A DNA stretch of 6,285 bases. Origin: an uncultured Fusobacterium sp. GTDB lineage: Bacteria; Fusobacteriota; Fusobacteriia; Fusobacteriales; Fusobacteriaceae. The DNA lies in assembly GCA_900542625.1 (NCBI GenBank), contig UQOH01000096.1:1-6285 (forward strand), written 5' to 3'. Of this stretch, positions 1 through 5,992 are shown one piece after another (position 1 is the stretch's first letter; every line of letters starts with the position of its first letter). The translations under genes were made by a program, and so were the position numbers. Below the pieces are notes generated by a model. The model had not been told where the DNA came from and ran no database searches. It saw nothing but the letters and a program-made list of their open reading frames with translations.

Positions 1-406
1 GATAACTCATGATGATATGGTTATTAGCCCATTCATCCCCCATGATTGTATCTAACTTGAAGGAGTTTACAAATATAGTATCTGGTAGGGTTAAACTATC
101 TGACTTTTCAATGTGAGATAACTTATACTGCATCTGTTTAATCTTACTATTTTTAATACCAAGCTCTTTTCTTACTTCATTCATCTTTTTAGTGATGGAA
201 TCATTGAAGTAATTAAGCTGTTCTATTGTTAGTTTATATACCTTAGTATCATTAGTTAAACCACTCAATTCAGCATCATAAGCCTTGATATTCTCAATAG
301 AAATTGAGTAATCTTTACTCAATTGCTGGTACTTACCATATAGCCAATACAGACTAACACCAGTTAATATAAGAACACCTATTAATATATAAACTAACTT
401 CTTCAT
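1..406 (-). CDS. Spanin-like phage membrane protein with coiled coil (partial, 3' end outside window)
   Basis: The frame starts at an ATG (404-406 on the minus strand) behind a GAGAGG ribosome binding site two bases upstream. It stays open for 135 codons to the window edge, so the C-terminus is missing. Residues 4-22 form one hydrophobic segment (LVYILIGVLILTGVSLYWL) after a KK start, giving an N-terminal signal anchor with the rest outside the inner membrane. Residues 26-105 are polar and helical, rich in K/E/N/Q and probably coiled coil, with YKLTIEQLNYFNDS at 57-70. After that comes LPDTIFVNSFKLDT. This layout and the NDS...MNEVRKEL wording match, from memory, the small DUF6549-type or i-spanin-like proteins of Bacteroidota phages, including crAss-like phages, encoded beside tail genes. 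Such proteins are thought to help disrupt the envelope at lysis, which is inference here. It lies just downstream of the tail-fibre-like gene on the same strand. Phage origin is fairly likely; the spanin role is less certain. Confidence 0.6.
   Translation of the reverse strand, partial: MKKLVYILIGVLILTGVSLYWLYGKYQQLSKDYSISIENIKAYDAELSGLTNDTKVYKLTIEQLNYFNDSITKKMNEVRKELGIKNSKIKQMQYKLSHIEKSDSLTLPDTIFVNSFKLDTIMGDEWANNHIIMSY
302..324. repeat. Perfect 10-bp inverted repeat inside the spanin-like gene
   Basis: AATTGAGTAA (302-311) and TTACTCAATT (315-324) are exact reverse complements separated by TCT. The repeat falls in codons 28-35 of the membrane protein, just after the membrane anchor. It has no following T-run on either strand, so it is not a terminator. 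It may be a protein-binding palindrome, an RNA hairpin near the start of the message, or chance in AT-rich DNA. Confidence 0.5.
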
Positions 407-440
407 AACCTCTCTTAATTTAATGCAAACATACTAAAAA

Positions 441-497
441 GTAATGACCTATGCAATAGCATAATTAAAATACTTATGGAAGCATAGGTCATTTACT
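441..497 (-). terminator. Long hairpin, probable terminator of the tail-fibre-like gene
   Basis: AATGACCTATGC (443-454) pairs perfectly with GCATAGGTCATT (482-493), and the stem extends to AGT/ACT beyond a one-base bulge. Inside it CATAA (460-464) pairs with TTATG (474-478), giving a two-part stem with an internal loop. On the minus strand the stem is followed by TTTTT (436-440). It starts 24 bases after the TAG stop of the minus-strand gene ending at 517 and ends before the ribosome binding site of the next gene. A Rho-independent terminator, or a processing hairpin between two phage genes, fits best. Confidence 0.5.
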
Positions 498-516
498 ATT
501 AATAAAATATCATAGG

Positions 517-1431
517 CTATCTTGAGTAATTACCAATAAAGTTAAAATCATTATTCACTTCTGTTATATACAAAGCATCTTTACCCTGAGAATATCCATA
601 GAAGAATGCACCTCCATCTCTATACATCTGATAAATCTTACCATTACTAAAGAGTAAGAATATGCTATTTTCGTGTATAACAATGTCAATTTCTACAAAC
701 CCGTACTTATCAGTAAAATGTTTAACTTGTTTCAAAGAGTTATCTGCCTCATTGTACTCATAGATACCTACAGAACTTCTCCAAGGTCTTGTTATAGACC
801 AGTTACTTGACTGATTATTGTCAGAATAAGCAAGATAAAGTTTTCCATTAAGAGTAAAAGATGCTCCTCTATTATTACCCATATTTATATCAAGAGTAGT
901 ATCTATCCAAGTTGCACCTGAGTCAACAGATTTCCATAGATTTCTTGTGCTTCTTGCAGGACCAGATACACCAGAATCAGGAGCACCATTCCTTAAGAAA
1001 CAGTACATTATATCTCCTACAACAGACAACTCATTCTCATACTGAGACAAGTTACCTATAAATCCTACCTTCTCCCAAGTAGCACCAAAATCTGTACTTT
1101 TCACAACCATTGTATTTGATAGTGTTGATGATACAGTAGTAAATAAGTTATCATTATATATAACTATATTACTTGTCATAGTTAGCTCTCCAGTTGGGGG
1201 AGTATAAGAAGTACCTGTATAAGCATTTGTAATATTAGTTAATGTAAAATCAACTGGGCTTGAACTATTAGAACTCTTAAATTTCACTTTAACTGCATTA
1301 CCTACCTGCTTAGTTGATTTATTAAAATCTTCTGAACCAATGAAAGGTGGAGAAATAGCTGAGGCTCTTGGAGAAGACAAAAAAGCTGTTGATAAAGCTC
1401 TTAAAGATTTAAAAAAAGATGAAGCAATCAT
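517..1431 (-). CDS. Tail-fibre/BNR-repeat phage protein, 5' end lost at a junction
   Basis: The open frame is 304 codons from an ATG at 1431 to a TAG at 517-519, but only the part up to about 1310 looks genuine. The first ~42 residues are the antisense of a conserved host coding sequence, so that ATG and its nearby GGAG are accidental. Residues ~45-304 are serine/threonine/asparagine-rich and beta-like, with no signal peptide or membrane segment. They contain two clear Asp-boxes (S-x-D-x-G-x-T-W): STDFGATW at 112-119 (1075-1098) and SVDSGATW at 168-175 (907-930). Asp-boxes mark blades of sialidase/BNR beta-propellers and are common in phage tail fibres and receptor-binding proteins. Two boxes alone do not show enzyme activity, and no catalytic sialidase set is visible. 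The spanin-like gene follows on the same strand, as expected for a tail-lysis region. The N-terminal virion-attachment part is missing. A bacterial surface BNR protein is the alternative. Confidence 0.6.
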   Translation of the reverse strand: MIASSFFKSLRALSTAFLSSPRASAISPPFIGSEDFNKSTKQVGNAVKVKFKSSNSSSPVDFTLTNITNAYTGTSYTPPTGELTMTSNIVIYNDNLFTTVSSTLSNTMVVKSTDFGATWEKVGFIGNLSQYENELSVVGDIMYCFLRNGAPDSGVSGPARSTRNLWKSVDSGATWIDTTLDINMGNNRGASFTLNGKLYLAYSDNNQSSNWSITRPWRSSVGIYEYNEADNSLKQVKHFTDKYGFVEIDIVIHENSIFLLFSNGKIYQMYRDGGAFFYGYSQGKDALYITEVNNDFNFIGNYSR

Positions 1432-1468
1432 TTCTCCAAAAAGATGCTATTATTCAGTAGAAAAGTAA
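1310..1468 (+). pseudogene. 3' fragment of a host gene: winged-helix-like C-terminal domain ending SPKRCYY
   Basis: On the plus strand, in frame to the TAA at 1466-1468, the sequence reads VDLLKSSEPMKGGEIAEALG (about 1313-1372), then EDKKAVDKALKDLKKDEAII, then SPKRCYYSVEK. This is the pattern (K-x-G-E-I-A-E-x-x-G...DKK-x-V-x-K-A-x-x-x-L-K-K...SPKRCYY) of a small helix-turn-helix/winged-helix-like domain that I recall at the C-terminus of, or as, small proteins in clostridia, methanogens and fusobacteria. Its exact family name I cannot confirm. The only ATG in this stretch (1340) falls inside the conserved helix and has no ribosome binding site, so this is the end of a longer gene rather than a 42-residue gene. 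Upstream the frame runs antisense through the tail-fibre-like gene to a stop at 1220-1222 without resembling the domain. A strong terminator begins eight bases after the stop, as expected for the natural end of the gene. Confidence 0.65.
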
Positions 1469-1475
1469 GAAACTT

Positions 1476-1499
1476 CCCTGCGAAAATGCAGGGTTTTTT
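1476..1499 (+). terminator. Intrinsic terminator after the host gene fragment
   Basis: CCCTGC (1476-1481) pairs with GCAGGG (1488-1493) around the loop GAAAAT and is followed by six T (1494-1499), then A and six more T. It is strongest on the plus strand, ending transcripts of the fragment that stops at 1468. The queH stop lies at 1505 on the other strand, so the hairpin sits between convergent genes. In the queH direction it is followed only by a mixed T-rich stretch, so two-way action is possible but weaker. Confidence 0.85.
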
Positions 1500-1504
1500 A
1501 TTTT

Positions 1505-2128
1505 TTATTCTCCTCTCTCTATTTTAGAAAAAATACACCCACAGTAATCCTGTCTGTAAAGATTAAAATCCTTAGATATCTTTATACTTTCTTGATATCT
1601 TCCTTTTTTCTTAAAATCTCCATATAGATATTTTATTCCGTATTCTTTTTCTAAATTTTCCCCTATTTCATTTATCCATGCAGAATTTTTCATGGGGCTT
1701 ATAGAAAGAGCAGTTGTAAAATAATCAAATCCCTCTTCCTTTGCTTTTCTGGCAGTCTCTTCCATACGAAGACGATAACATTTATAACATCTTTCTCCGC
1801 CTTCTTTTCTGTTTTCCAGTCCTTTAATCTTTTCAAAGAAATCTTCTTTAGGATTATATTTTCCCTCTTCCACTAAAATGCTGTATTCTCTCTTCTCTAT
1901 ATATTCCAGCATCTCTTCGTATCTTTTATGATATTCCTCATTTTCTGTAATATTTGGATTGTAATAAAAAATAGTTATATCAAAATATTCTTTTAAAAGC
2001 TCCATAACAGTTGAGCAGCATGGAGCACAGCATGAGTGAAGAAAAAGTTTTGGTTTTTTCCCTGTTTCATTCTTTTTTAAGTTTTCTAAAATTTTCTGCA
2101 TTTCTAAGTCATAATTTATTTTATTCAT
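1505..2128 (-). CDS. queH: Epoxyqueuosine reductase QueH
   Basis: QueH (formerly DUF208) reduces epoxyqueuosine to queuosine at the wobble base of GUN-anticodon tRNAs. It replaces the cobalamin-dependent QueG in many anaerobes and acts in the cytoplasm. The protein is 207 residues, normal for the family. Signature elements in order are HSCCAPCCS (31-39), FYYNPNI (54-60), GGERCYKCYRLR (110-121), TTALSISPMKN (138-148), YGDFKKKGRYQES (169-181) and YRQDYCGCIFS (191-201). The CC pair at 33-34 and CxxC at 114/117 are the expected iron-sulfur ligands, and C196/C198 form the usual C-terminal redox pair. Every key cysteine is present, so it should be active. I chose ATG at 2128 rather than the in-frame GTG at 2137, because AGAGGTG at 2135-2141 overlaps that GTG and is correctly spaced for the ATG. 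It appears monocistronic and converges on the plus-strand terminator at 1476-1499. No other queuosine gene is visible in the window. Confidence 0.93.
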   Translation of the reverse strand: MNKINYDLEMQKILENLKKNETGKKPKLFLHSCCAPCCSTVMELLKEYFDITIFYYNPNITENEEYHKRYEEMLEYIEKREYSILVEEGKYNPKEDFFEKIKGLENRKEGGERCYKCYRLRMEETARKAKEEGFDYFTTALSISPMKNSAWINEIGENLEKEYGIKYLYGDFKKKGRYQESIKISKDFNLYRQDYCGCIFSKIERGE

Positions 2129-2149
2129 TTTACACACCTCTATTAATCT

Positions 2150-2178
2150 ATTTTATTATAATATCCTTATTTTCGCAA
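2150..2178 (-). promoter_or_regulatory. Candidate promoter of queH
   Basis: On the minus strand TTGCGA (2173-2178) and TAAAAT (2150-2155) are 17 bases apart and agree with the sigma-70 boxes at four and five of six positions. The start would fall near 2143, leaving a leader of about 15 bases that contains little beyond the AGAGGTG ribosome binding site. An overlapping exact TATAAT at 2155-2160 lacks a -35 box at normal spacing, so the precise start is uncertain. Confidence 0.4.
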
Positions 2179-2238
2179 GTATTATTTATCTCTTTTGAAT
2201 TAAAAAAACATTAAAGATTTAATTAAAATTTAAAAAAA

Positions 2239-2270
2239 TTGTGTTATATTAGCATTTTTAATGATATAAT
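2239..2270 (+). promoter_or_regulatory. Candidate extended -10 promoter of the DUF6348-like/creD operon
   Basis: TGATATAAT (2262-2270) is an exact extended -10 element (TGnTATAAT). The best -35-like hexamer, TTGTGT (2239-2244), is 20 bases away, longer than ideal, but extended -10 promoters tolerate a poor -35. A second extended -10-like TGATAAAAT lies at 2273-2281. The leader to the ATG at 2340 would be about 63 bases. Confidence 0.5.
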
Positions 2271-2339
2271 AATGATAAAATGCAAACGAATATTAAAATA
2301 CAGTTTGTAAATTTTGATAAAAATTAAGGAGAAAGTATA

Positions 2340-3491
2340 ATGACAGATTTTGGAAAAAAAGATTTCGATAAAACGGAACTTGGAGATTTAAACTATTATT
2401 TAATAAAAAATATGAAAGAGGTCTTTGAAGAGGAAAGTGAAATAATGGATAATACTCTTTATATACCTGATCTTTCACTTTCAATACGTCCTCAGGTAAT
2501 GAAAGCAGATCCAAATGTGGCAATTATAGATTATTATCTATATTCAGAAAATTGGGACAGAGAAATTTTTGAATCTTCTGCATCACTTGGAATTGATAAA
2601 GAACGTGCACTAGGGTTGGCAGAGGGAAGTTTTCTTTTTGGTATGATGACTGGAATAAGAAAAATGCAAACAGGAAAATATTTTCATGAATTAAAAACAG
2701 ATTTCAATGGTCCTCATTTATGGAAAGCATATCAAAGTGATATTGTTGGAATAGGAGATGTTACTGAAGCTGGTCCTTCTGAGTTTTGGGATATTATAAA
2801 AGATGAAATTCCAAAATATATTGGTAATCAAAAAGTAGTATACGTAAAAATCTTTGCTGCAAGAAATGGAAAGGATAGAACAGGAGAATGTCGTATAAAT
2901 AACACCCCTGTAGAAGAACTATCACAGCTTATTTCGATACATGCACAGGGATGGGATACTAAACAGTTTGGTTCTAAAAAACAATTTTTCTTTTTTGTAC
3001 AGGAAGATGAAACTTACACACCTTATCCTTATACTGATGAAGATATAGAGAAACTTGTTCTTGAGGCTGCTTATCTGTTTGAAAAAGCAAAAACAGACGA
3101 GCATCTTGCTAGCTATGCAGCAAATCTTGGAGAAAAAATAGGAGATTATGATTTAGCTGAAGAATTAACTAATTTTATCCCTGAAATATGTGCAGAAAGA
3201 GCTTTTCGTAATATATTCTATCCGCAAAAAGCAGATGTTTATATTGGAGATAAAGAAAAGGTTGAAGTAAATAAAACTCAGATAGCAAGTTATTATCCAA
3301 TTAAAAAAGCTGTACATCATCTTATTGACCACGGATATATTTTAAAAGAATTGTATCATAAATATATCAGTGTCAGTTCAACTTTTAATGTTATCTATAC
3401 AACAGATGAAAAAGATAATATTGATCTGACAAAAGAGGGAGGCATTATATCTGCTACTTATGGCTTTTCCGATAAGTATAAAATGAGATAA
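2340..3491 (+). CDS. DUF6348-like protein of unknown function
   Basis: This is a 383-residue soluble protein with no signal peptide or membrane segment. ATG at 2340 is supported by AAGGAGA (2326-2332) eight bases upstream. I do not know its function. The first ~230 residues follow the pattern I recall for DUF6348: a short N-terminal helix, a strand with LSLSIRPQV (45-53), DYYLYSENWDREIFESSASL (64-83), a helix with KERALGLAEGSFLFGMMTGI (87-106), then a W-containing linker. Next come FWDIIKDEIPKYIG and VVYVKIFAARNGKDRTGECR, the last two resembling a strand pair ahead of an N-P-aromatic region. The last ~150 residues are helical (KLVLEAAYLFEKAK, YDLAEELTNFIPEICAERAF, KKAVHHLIDHGYILKELYHK) and may be a separate domain. 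Its 25-base gap to creD and the absence of a terminator between them suggest co-transcription, so a role linked to the envelope is possible but unproven. Base and codon use match the neighbours. Confidence 0.7.
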   Translation: MTDFGKKDFDKTELGDLNYYLIKNMKEVFEEESEIMDNTLYIPDLSLSIRPQVMKADPNVAIIDYYLYSENWDREIFESSASLGIDKERALGLAEGSFLFGMMTGIRKMQTGKYFHELKTDFNGPHLWKAYQSDIVGIGDVTEAGPSEFWDIIKDEIPKYIGNQKVVYVKIFAARNGKDRTGECRINNTPVEELSQLISIHAQGWDTKQFGSKKQFFFFVQEDETYTPYPYTDEDIEKLVLEAAYLFEKAKTDEHLASYAANLGEKIGDYDLAEELTNFIPEICAERAFRNIFYPQKADVYIGDKEKVEVNKTQIASYYPIKKAVHHLIDHGYILKELYHKYISVSSTFNVIYTTDEKDNIDLTKEGGIISATYGFSDKYKMR

Positions 3492-3516
3492 AATTCATAA
3501 AATCAGAGGTGATAAT

Positions 3517-4815
3517 ATGATTAATTTAAAAAGTAATAATTCTCTTGTGAAAAAAATAGGTTTTCTTTTTGTCCTTGCTATTCTTCTTCAAATACCTATG
3601 TTTTTTATTAATAGAATAATAGATGAAAGAGATTATTCGTATAGAAATATAGCAGAAGAAATTGGAAATGAATGGGGAAAAAAGCAGACCATTACCGGAG
3701 TTTTTCTTACAATACCTTATGATGACAGTGAAACATATTATGACAATTCAGGAAAAGAAAGCAAAAGAAAAGTTGTGAGAAATTTAGTATTACTTCCTGA
3801 TGATTTAAAAGTAAAAGTCAATTTAAAAAACGAAGTGAGAGAAAGAGGAATATATAAAACAACTGTGTATAATGGAGATATTTTTATAGAGGGTAGTTTT
3901 CCCAGTATAAGAAAATCTGTTCCTGCAAATATTTTTCCCTATAATATTGGTGTCGGGCTGGGAATAACTGATACAAAATCAATTATGAAAGTTGAAGAAT
4001 TTATAGTTGAGGGAGAAAATATAGAACTTGAATCAGGAACAGGGCTTACACAGCATGGAATAAACACTGGAATTTCAGGTACTATAAGACAAAATCTTAA
4101 TCAAAAAGAAAAAATTAATTTTTCTGTGAAACTAAGCCTAAGAGGAAATGAAGGAATAAATATTCTTCCTTTCGGAAAAAATAATCATTTTGAAGTAAGC
4201 TCTGATTGGAAATCTCCAAAGTTTTATGGAATTTTACCAAGCACAAAGGTAATTGATGAAAATGGATTTAGAGCCGAGTGGGAAGTATCTTCTTTTGTAA
4301 GAAATTATAAGCAACATTTTACTGACGGTTTTTATGATATTACAGAGGGAAAAATCGGAGTAGATTTATATGAAGGTATAACTCATTACAGACAAGTTAT
4401 AAGAGCTGTAAAATACAGCATGCTTTTTATAATGTTAAGTCTTTTTGTAGTATATATTTTTGAGGTAACAAGTAAAAGATTTACTCATTATGTTCAATAC
4501 GGAGTAGTTGGATTTTCTCTTACAATGTTTTATTTAGTTCTGCTTTCAATGTCGGAATATTTTAGTTTTGGTTTAGCTTATATTATAGCTGCTTTAATGG
4601 TAGTAATTCCAAACTCACTATATATAAAAGCGGTAACTAAAAATAATAAATATGGATTGGGAATGCTGGTATTTTTATCAGGAATATATGCAGTATTGTA
4701 TTCTATATTAAAAATGGAGCAATATGCCCTTATGACAGGAACACTTTTACTGATGGCGGTTCTTTATGTAATGATGTATATTACCAGAAATATTGAAACT
4801 CTTGAAGAAAAATAA
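3517..4815 (+). CDS. creD: CreD family inner-membrane protein
   Basis: CreD (Pfam CreD; originally tied to colicin E2 tolerance and, in gammaproteobacteria, controlled by CreBC) is an inner-membrane protein of unclear biochemical role in envelope integrity. This protein has 432 residues against about 450 in E. coli. TM1 is at about 14-31. A large extracytoplasmic domain (35-295) follows, with the family signatures GKKQTITGVFLTIPY (54-68), VRERGIYKTTVYNGDIFIEG and FRAEWEVSSFVRNY. Near the end it has DLYEGITHYRQVIRAVKY, the usual run into the C-terminal membrane block. Membrane segments follow at about 300-318, 329-346, 351-370, 380-398 and 403-422, with a short charged tail. ATG at 3517 has AGAGGTGAT (3505-3513) as its ribosome binding site. 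It is probably the second gene of an operon with the DUF6348-like gene. No two-component system is adjacent, so control by CreBC cannot be assumed. The gene appears intact. Confidence 0.9.
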   Translation: MINLKSNNSLVKKIGFLFVLAILLQIPMFFINRIIDERDYSYRNIAEEIGNEWGKKQTITGVFLTIPYDDSETYYDNSGKESKRKVVRNLVLLPDDLKVKVNLKNEVRERGIYKTTVYNGDIFIEGSFPSIRKSVPANIFPYNIGVGLGITDTKSIMKVEEFIVEGENIELESGTGLTQHGINTGISGTIRQNLNQKEKINFSVKLSLRGNEGINILPFGKNNHFEVSSDWKSPKFYGILPSTKVIDENGFRAEWEVSSFVRNYKQHFTDGFYDITEGKIGVDLYEGITHYRQVIRAVKYSMLFIMLSLFVVYIFEVTSKRFTHYVQYGVVGFSLTMFYLVLLSMSEYFSFGLAYIIAALMVVIPNSLYIKAVTKNNKYGLGMLVFLSGIYAVLYSILKMEQYALMTGTLLLMAVLYVMMYITRNIETLEEK

Positions 4816-4892
4816 AAAACTTAAAATAACATATCTATCTTAAGATTATACGACGTTTTTTAATGAAAAAAGAAATCAAGTTACAAAAATAT

Positions 4893-4921
4893 TTGACTAT
4901 AACTAAAATATATTATATAAT
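4893..4921 (+). promoter_or_regulatory. Near-consensus sigma-70 promoter
   Basis: TTGACT (4893-4898) and TATAAT (4916-4921) are separated by exactly 17 bases. This is the best promoter match in the window, 11 of 12 consensus bases. Transcription would begin near 4928, 111 bases before the GTG at 5039. An intrinsic terminator lies in between, so the promoter makes either an attenuated leader or a short RNA of about 60 bases. Confidence 0.75.
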
Positions 4922-4937
4922 TTAACAGTTAAGAAAA

Positions 4938-4952
4938 TACTAAAATATAGTA
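4938..4952 (+). repeat. Small hairpin in the leader
   Basis: TACTA (4938-4942) pairs with TAGTA (4948-4952) around AAATA. It lies between the promoter start point and the terminator hairpin. It is weak alone but could be part of an alternative leader fold. Confidence 0.3.
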
Positions 4953-4956
4953 GAAT

Positions 4957-4990
4957 AAGCTACAATTGAATTTTAATTGTAGCTTTTTTT
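4957..4990 (+). terminator. Intrinsic terminator between promoter and acidic-protein gene
   Basis: AGCTACAATT (4958-4967) pairs perfectly with AATTGTAGCT (4975-4984) around GAATTTT, extended by A4957-T4985 and followed by an unbroken T-run to 4990. It is 142 bases past the creD stop, with no better terminator before it, so it may end the creD operon. Because it lies downstream of the strong promoter at 4893-4921, it must also act on that transcript. Confidence 0.8.
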
Positions 4991-5038
4991 AGTGAAACTT
5001 AAAAAGTACAATAATATTTATACGAAGGAGACTAGATA

Positions 5039-5875
5039 GTGAGAAAAGTAAATAAAGTAAATTTAGAAAATTTAAAAAAAAATAAATTTTTTAATTGTTT
5101 TGAAAGTGTTGTTGATAATGTATGGAACGAGAAAAATATTCCTTGTACATTTCATATGGATTGTGAAATAGATGATTATCAAGGTTTCGATTTTGAAGGA
5201 TTTAAAAAATTTATAAAAAACAATATTCATGCAGCAGAAGAAAAAGTAAACTTTATTAACAATAACAAAGAAAAAATTGGAAAAGTAATTATGACAGATA
5301 ACTTTCTTGCAGATATTGATGAAACTGATATACCTGAAATGTTTGTATATGAAAAACCTTTTAAAGGAAATAAAAAACAGAATTTTCTTTATCTATTAGA
5401 GCAATGGATAAAATGTAAAGGTAAAGAATACGAAGATCAGGGAAATGTTTTTTATATTACATATTGGAAAACTAAAGTAGATTTCCCAATAACAGAGGAA
5501 CAATTTATAAACAGTATGAATATACATGATTTTGAATTTTTATTTGATAGAAATGGTTCTGTAAAGGTTACATTTGAAGTGGAGTTCTTCCCTGATTACT
5601 TTAATGCTTTAAGACTGGCAATTTGTCTTGATGAAAAAAATAACTTAAAGATTGTTGATATAGTTGATTTTGATTTGGATGAAAACAATGAGGATTTAGA
5701 AGAAGATTTCTTCGATGATGAAAATGAGAAAGATTTTAAAAGCCTATACGAGTATATTTTAACTCTTTCATCATCTGATATTAAGGAAATGGTTGAAAAT
5801 TCAGAAACAGAAGATGAAAAAACGTTTTATTTAGAATTAGAAGAATTAATACGTAATTTTGGTAAAAAAAATTAA
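5039..5875 (+). CDS. Acidic protein of unknown function (GTG start)
   Basis: This is a 278-residue protein that I do not recognise. The GTG at 5039 is the start because AAGGAG (5025-5030) stands eight bases upstream and no in-frame ATG with a ribosome binding site follows nearby. No signal peptide or membrane segment is visible, so it is probably cytoplasmic. It is strongly acidic, with a run at residues 210-232 (DFDLDENNEDLEEDFFDDEN...). The C-terminal half has alternating strand-like sequence (VTFEVEFFPDYFNALRLAIC, then a D-E-K-N-N turn and LKIVDIVD). That reminds me of the DUF2004/DUF2262/DUF6985 type of small bacterial proteins, some of which occur as immunity proteins. This is a weak resemblance only. 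The C-terminus is a charged helix (KTFYLELEELIRNF). No toxin gene is seen beside it. Transcription likely depends on the promoter at 4893-4921 and read-through of the terminator after it. Confidence 0.75.
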   Translation: MRKVNKVNLENLKKNKFFNCFESVVDNVWNEKNIPCTFHMDCEIDDYQGFDFEGFKKFIKNNIHAAEEKVNFINNNKEKIGKVIMTDNFLADIDETDIPEMFVYEKPFKGNKKQNFLYLLEQWIKCKGKEYEDQGNVFYITYWKTKVDFPITEEQFINSMNIHDFEFLFDRNGSVKVTFEVEFFPDYFNALRLAICLDEKNNLKIVDIVDFDLDENNEDLEEDFFDDENEKDFKSLYEYILTLSSSDIKEMVENSETEDEKTFYLELEELIRNFGKKN

Positions 5876-5913
5876 TTATCGGTTGTATATAAGCATAGTT
5901 ATTTATTTTAAAT

Positions 5914-5942
5914 TTGCAATTTCCATATTCATGGAGTATACT
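5914..5942 (+). promoter_or_regulatory. Candidate promoter with a palindrome in its spacer
   Basis: TTGCAA (5914-5919) and TATACT (5937-5942) are 17 bases apart. The spacer holds TCCAT (5922-5926) and ATGGA (5931-5935), an exact inverted repeat around ATTC that ends just before the -10 box. A dyad in this position could be an operator. The start would be near 5949, giving a leader of about 44 bases for the gene at 5993. Confidence 0.5.
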
Positions 5943-5992
5943 TCTATAAAAGAAAATATTTTTTAAATATTTATTTTAAAGGGGGATAGGCC

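Noticed and set aside
907..1098. Active sialidase
   Set aside because: Two Asp-boxes show beta-propeller blades only. No arginine triad or other catalytic arrangement can be picked out, and the protein is incomplete.
1260..1340. Prophage attachment site
   Set aside because: No integrase is visible, no direct repeat can be paired inside the window, and a phage gene is cut, which site-specific integration at attP would not cause.
1340..1468. A complete 42-residue plus-strand gene starting at the ATG at 1340
   Set aside because: There is no ribosome binding site, and the conserved frame continues upstream of the ATG into a helix (VDLLKSSEP), so it is the tail of a longer gene.
2129..2137. GTG at 2137 as the queH start
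   Set aside because: The GTG overlaps the AGAGGTG ribosome binding site, which is correctly spaced for the ATG at 2128; the family's conserved part begins well after either start.
2011..2214. Plus-strand open frame of 67 codons
   Set aside because: It is antisense to the conserved N-terminal part of queH, has no ribosome binding site, and its Ser/Phe/Leu-rich translation is what the complement of an AT-rich gene gives.
2293..2523. Minus-strand open frame of 76 codons
   Set aside because: It lies antisense to the start, ribosome binding site and first 60 codons of the DUF6348-like gene and has no motif of its own.
2922..3104. Minus-strand open frame of 60 codons
   Set aside because: It is fully inside and antisense to the DUF6348-like gene, and its hydrophobic Phe/Ile-rich translation comes from the complement.
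4816..4850. Terminator directly after creD
   Set aside because: Only five-pair AT stems such as CTTAA/TTAAG are present, and the T-run at 4856-4861 follows no GC-containing hairpin.
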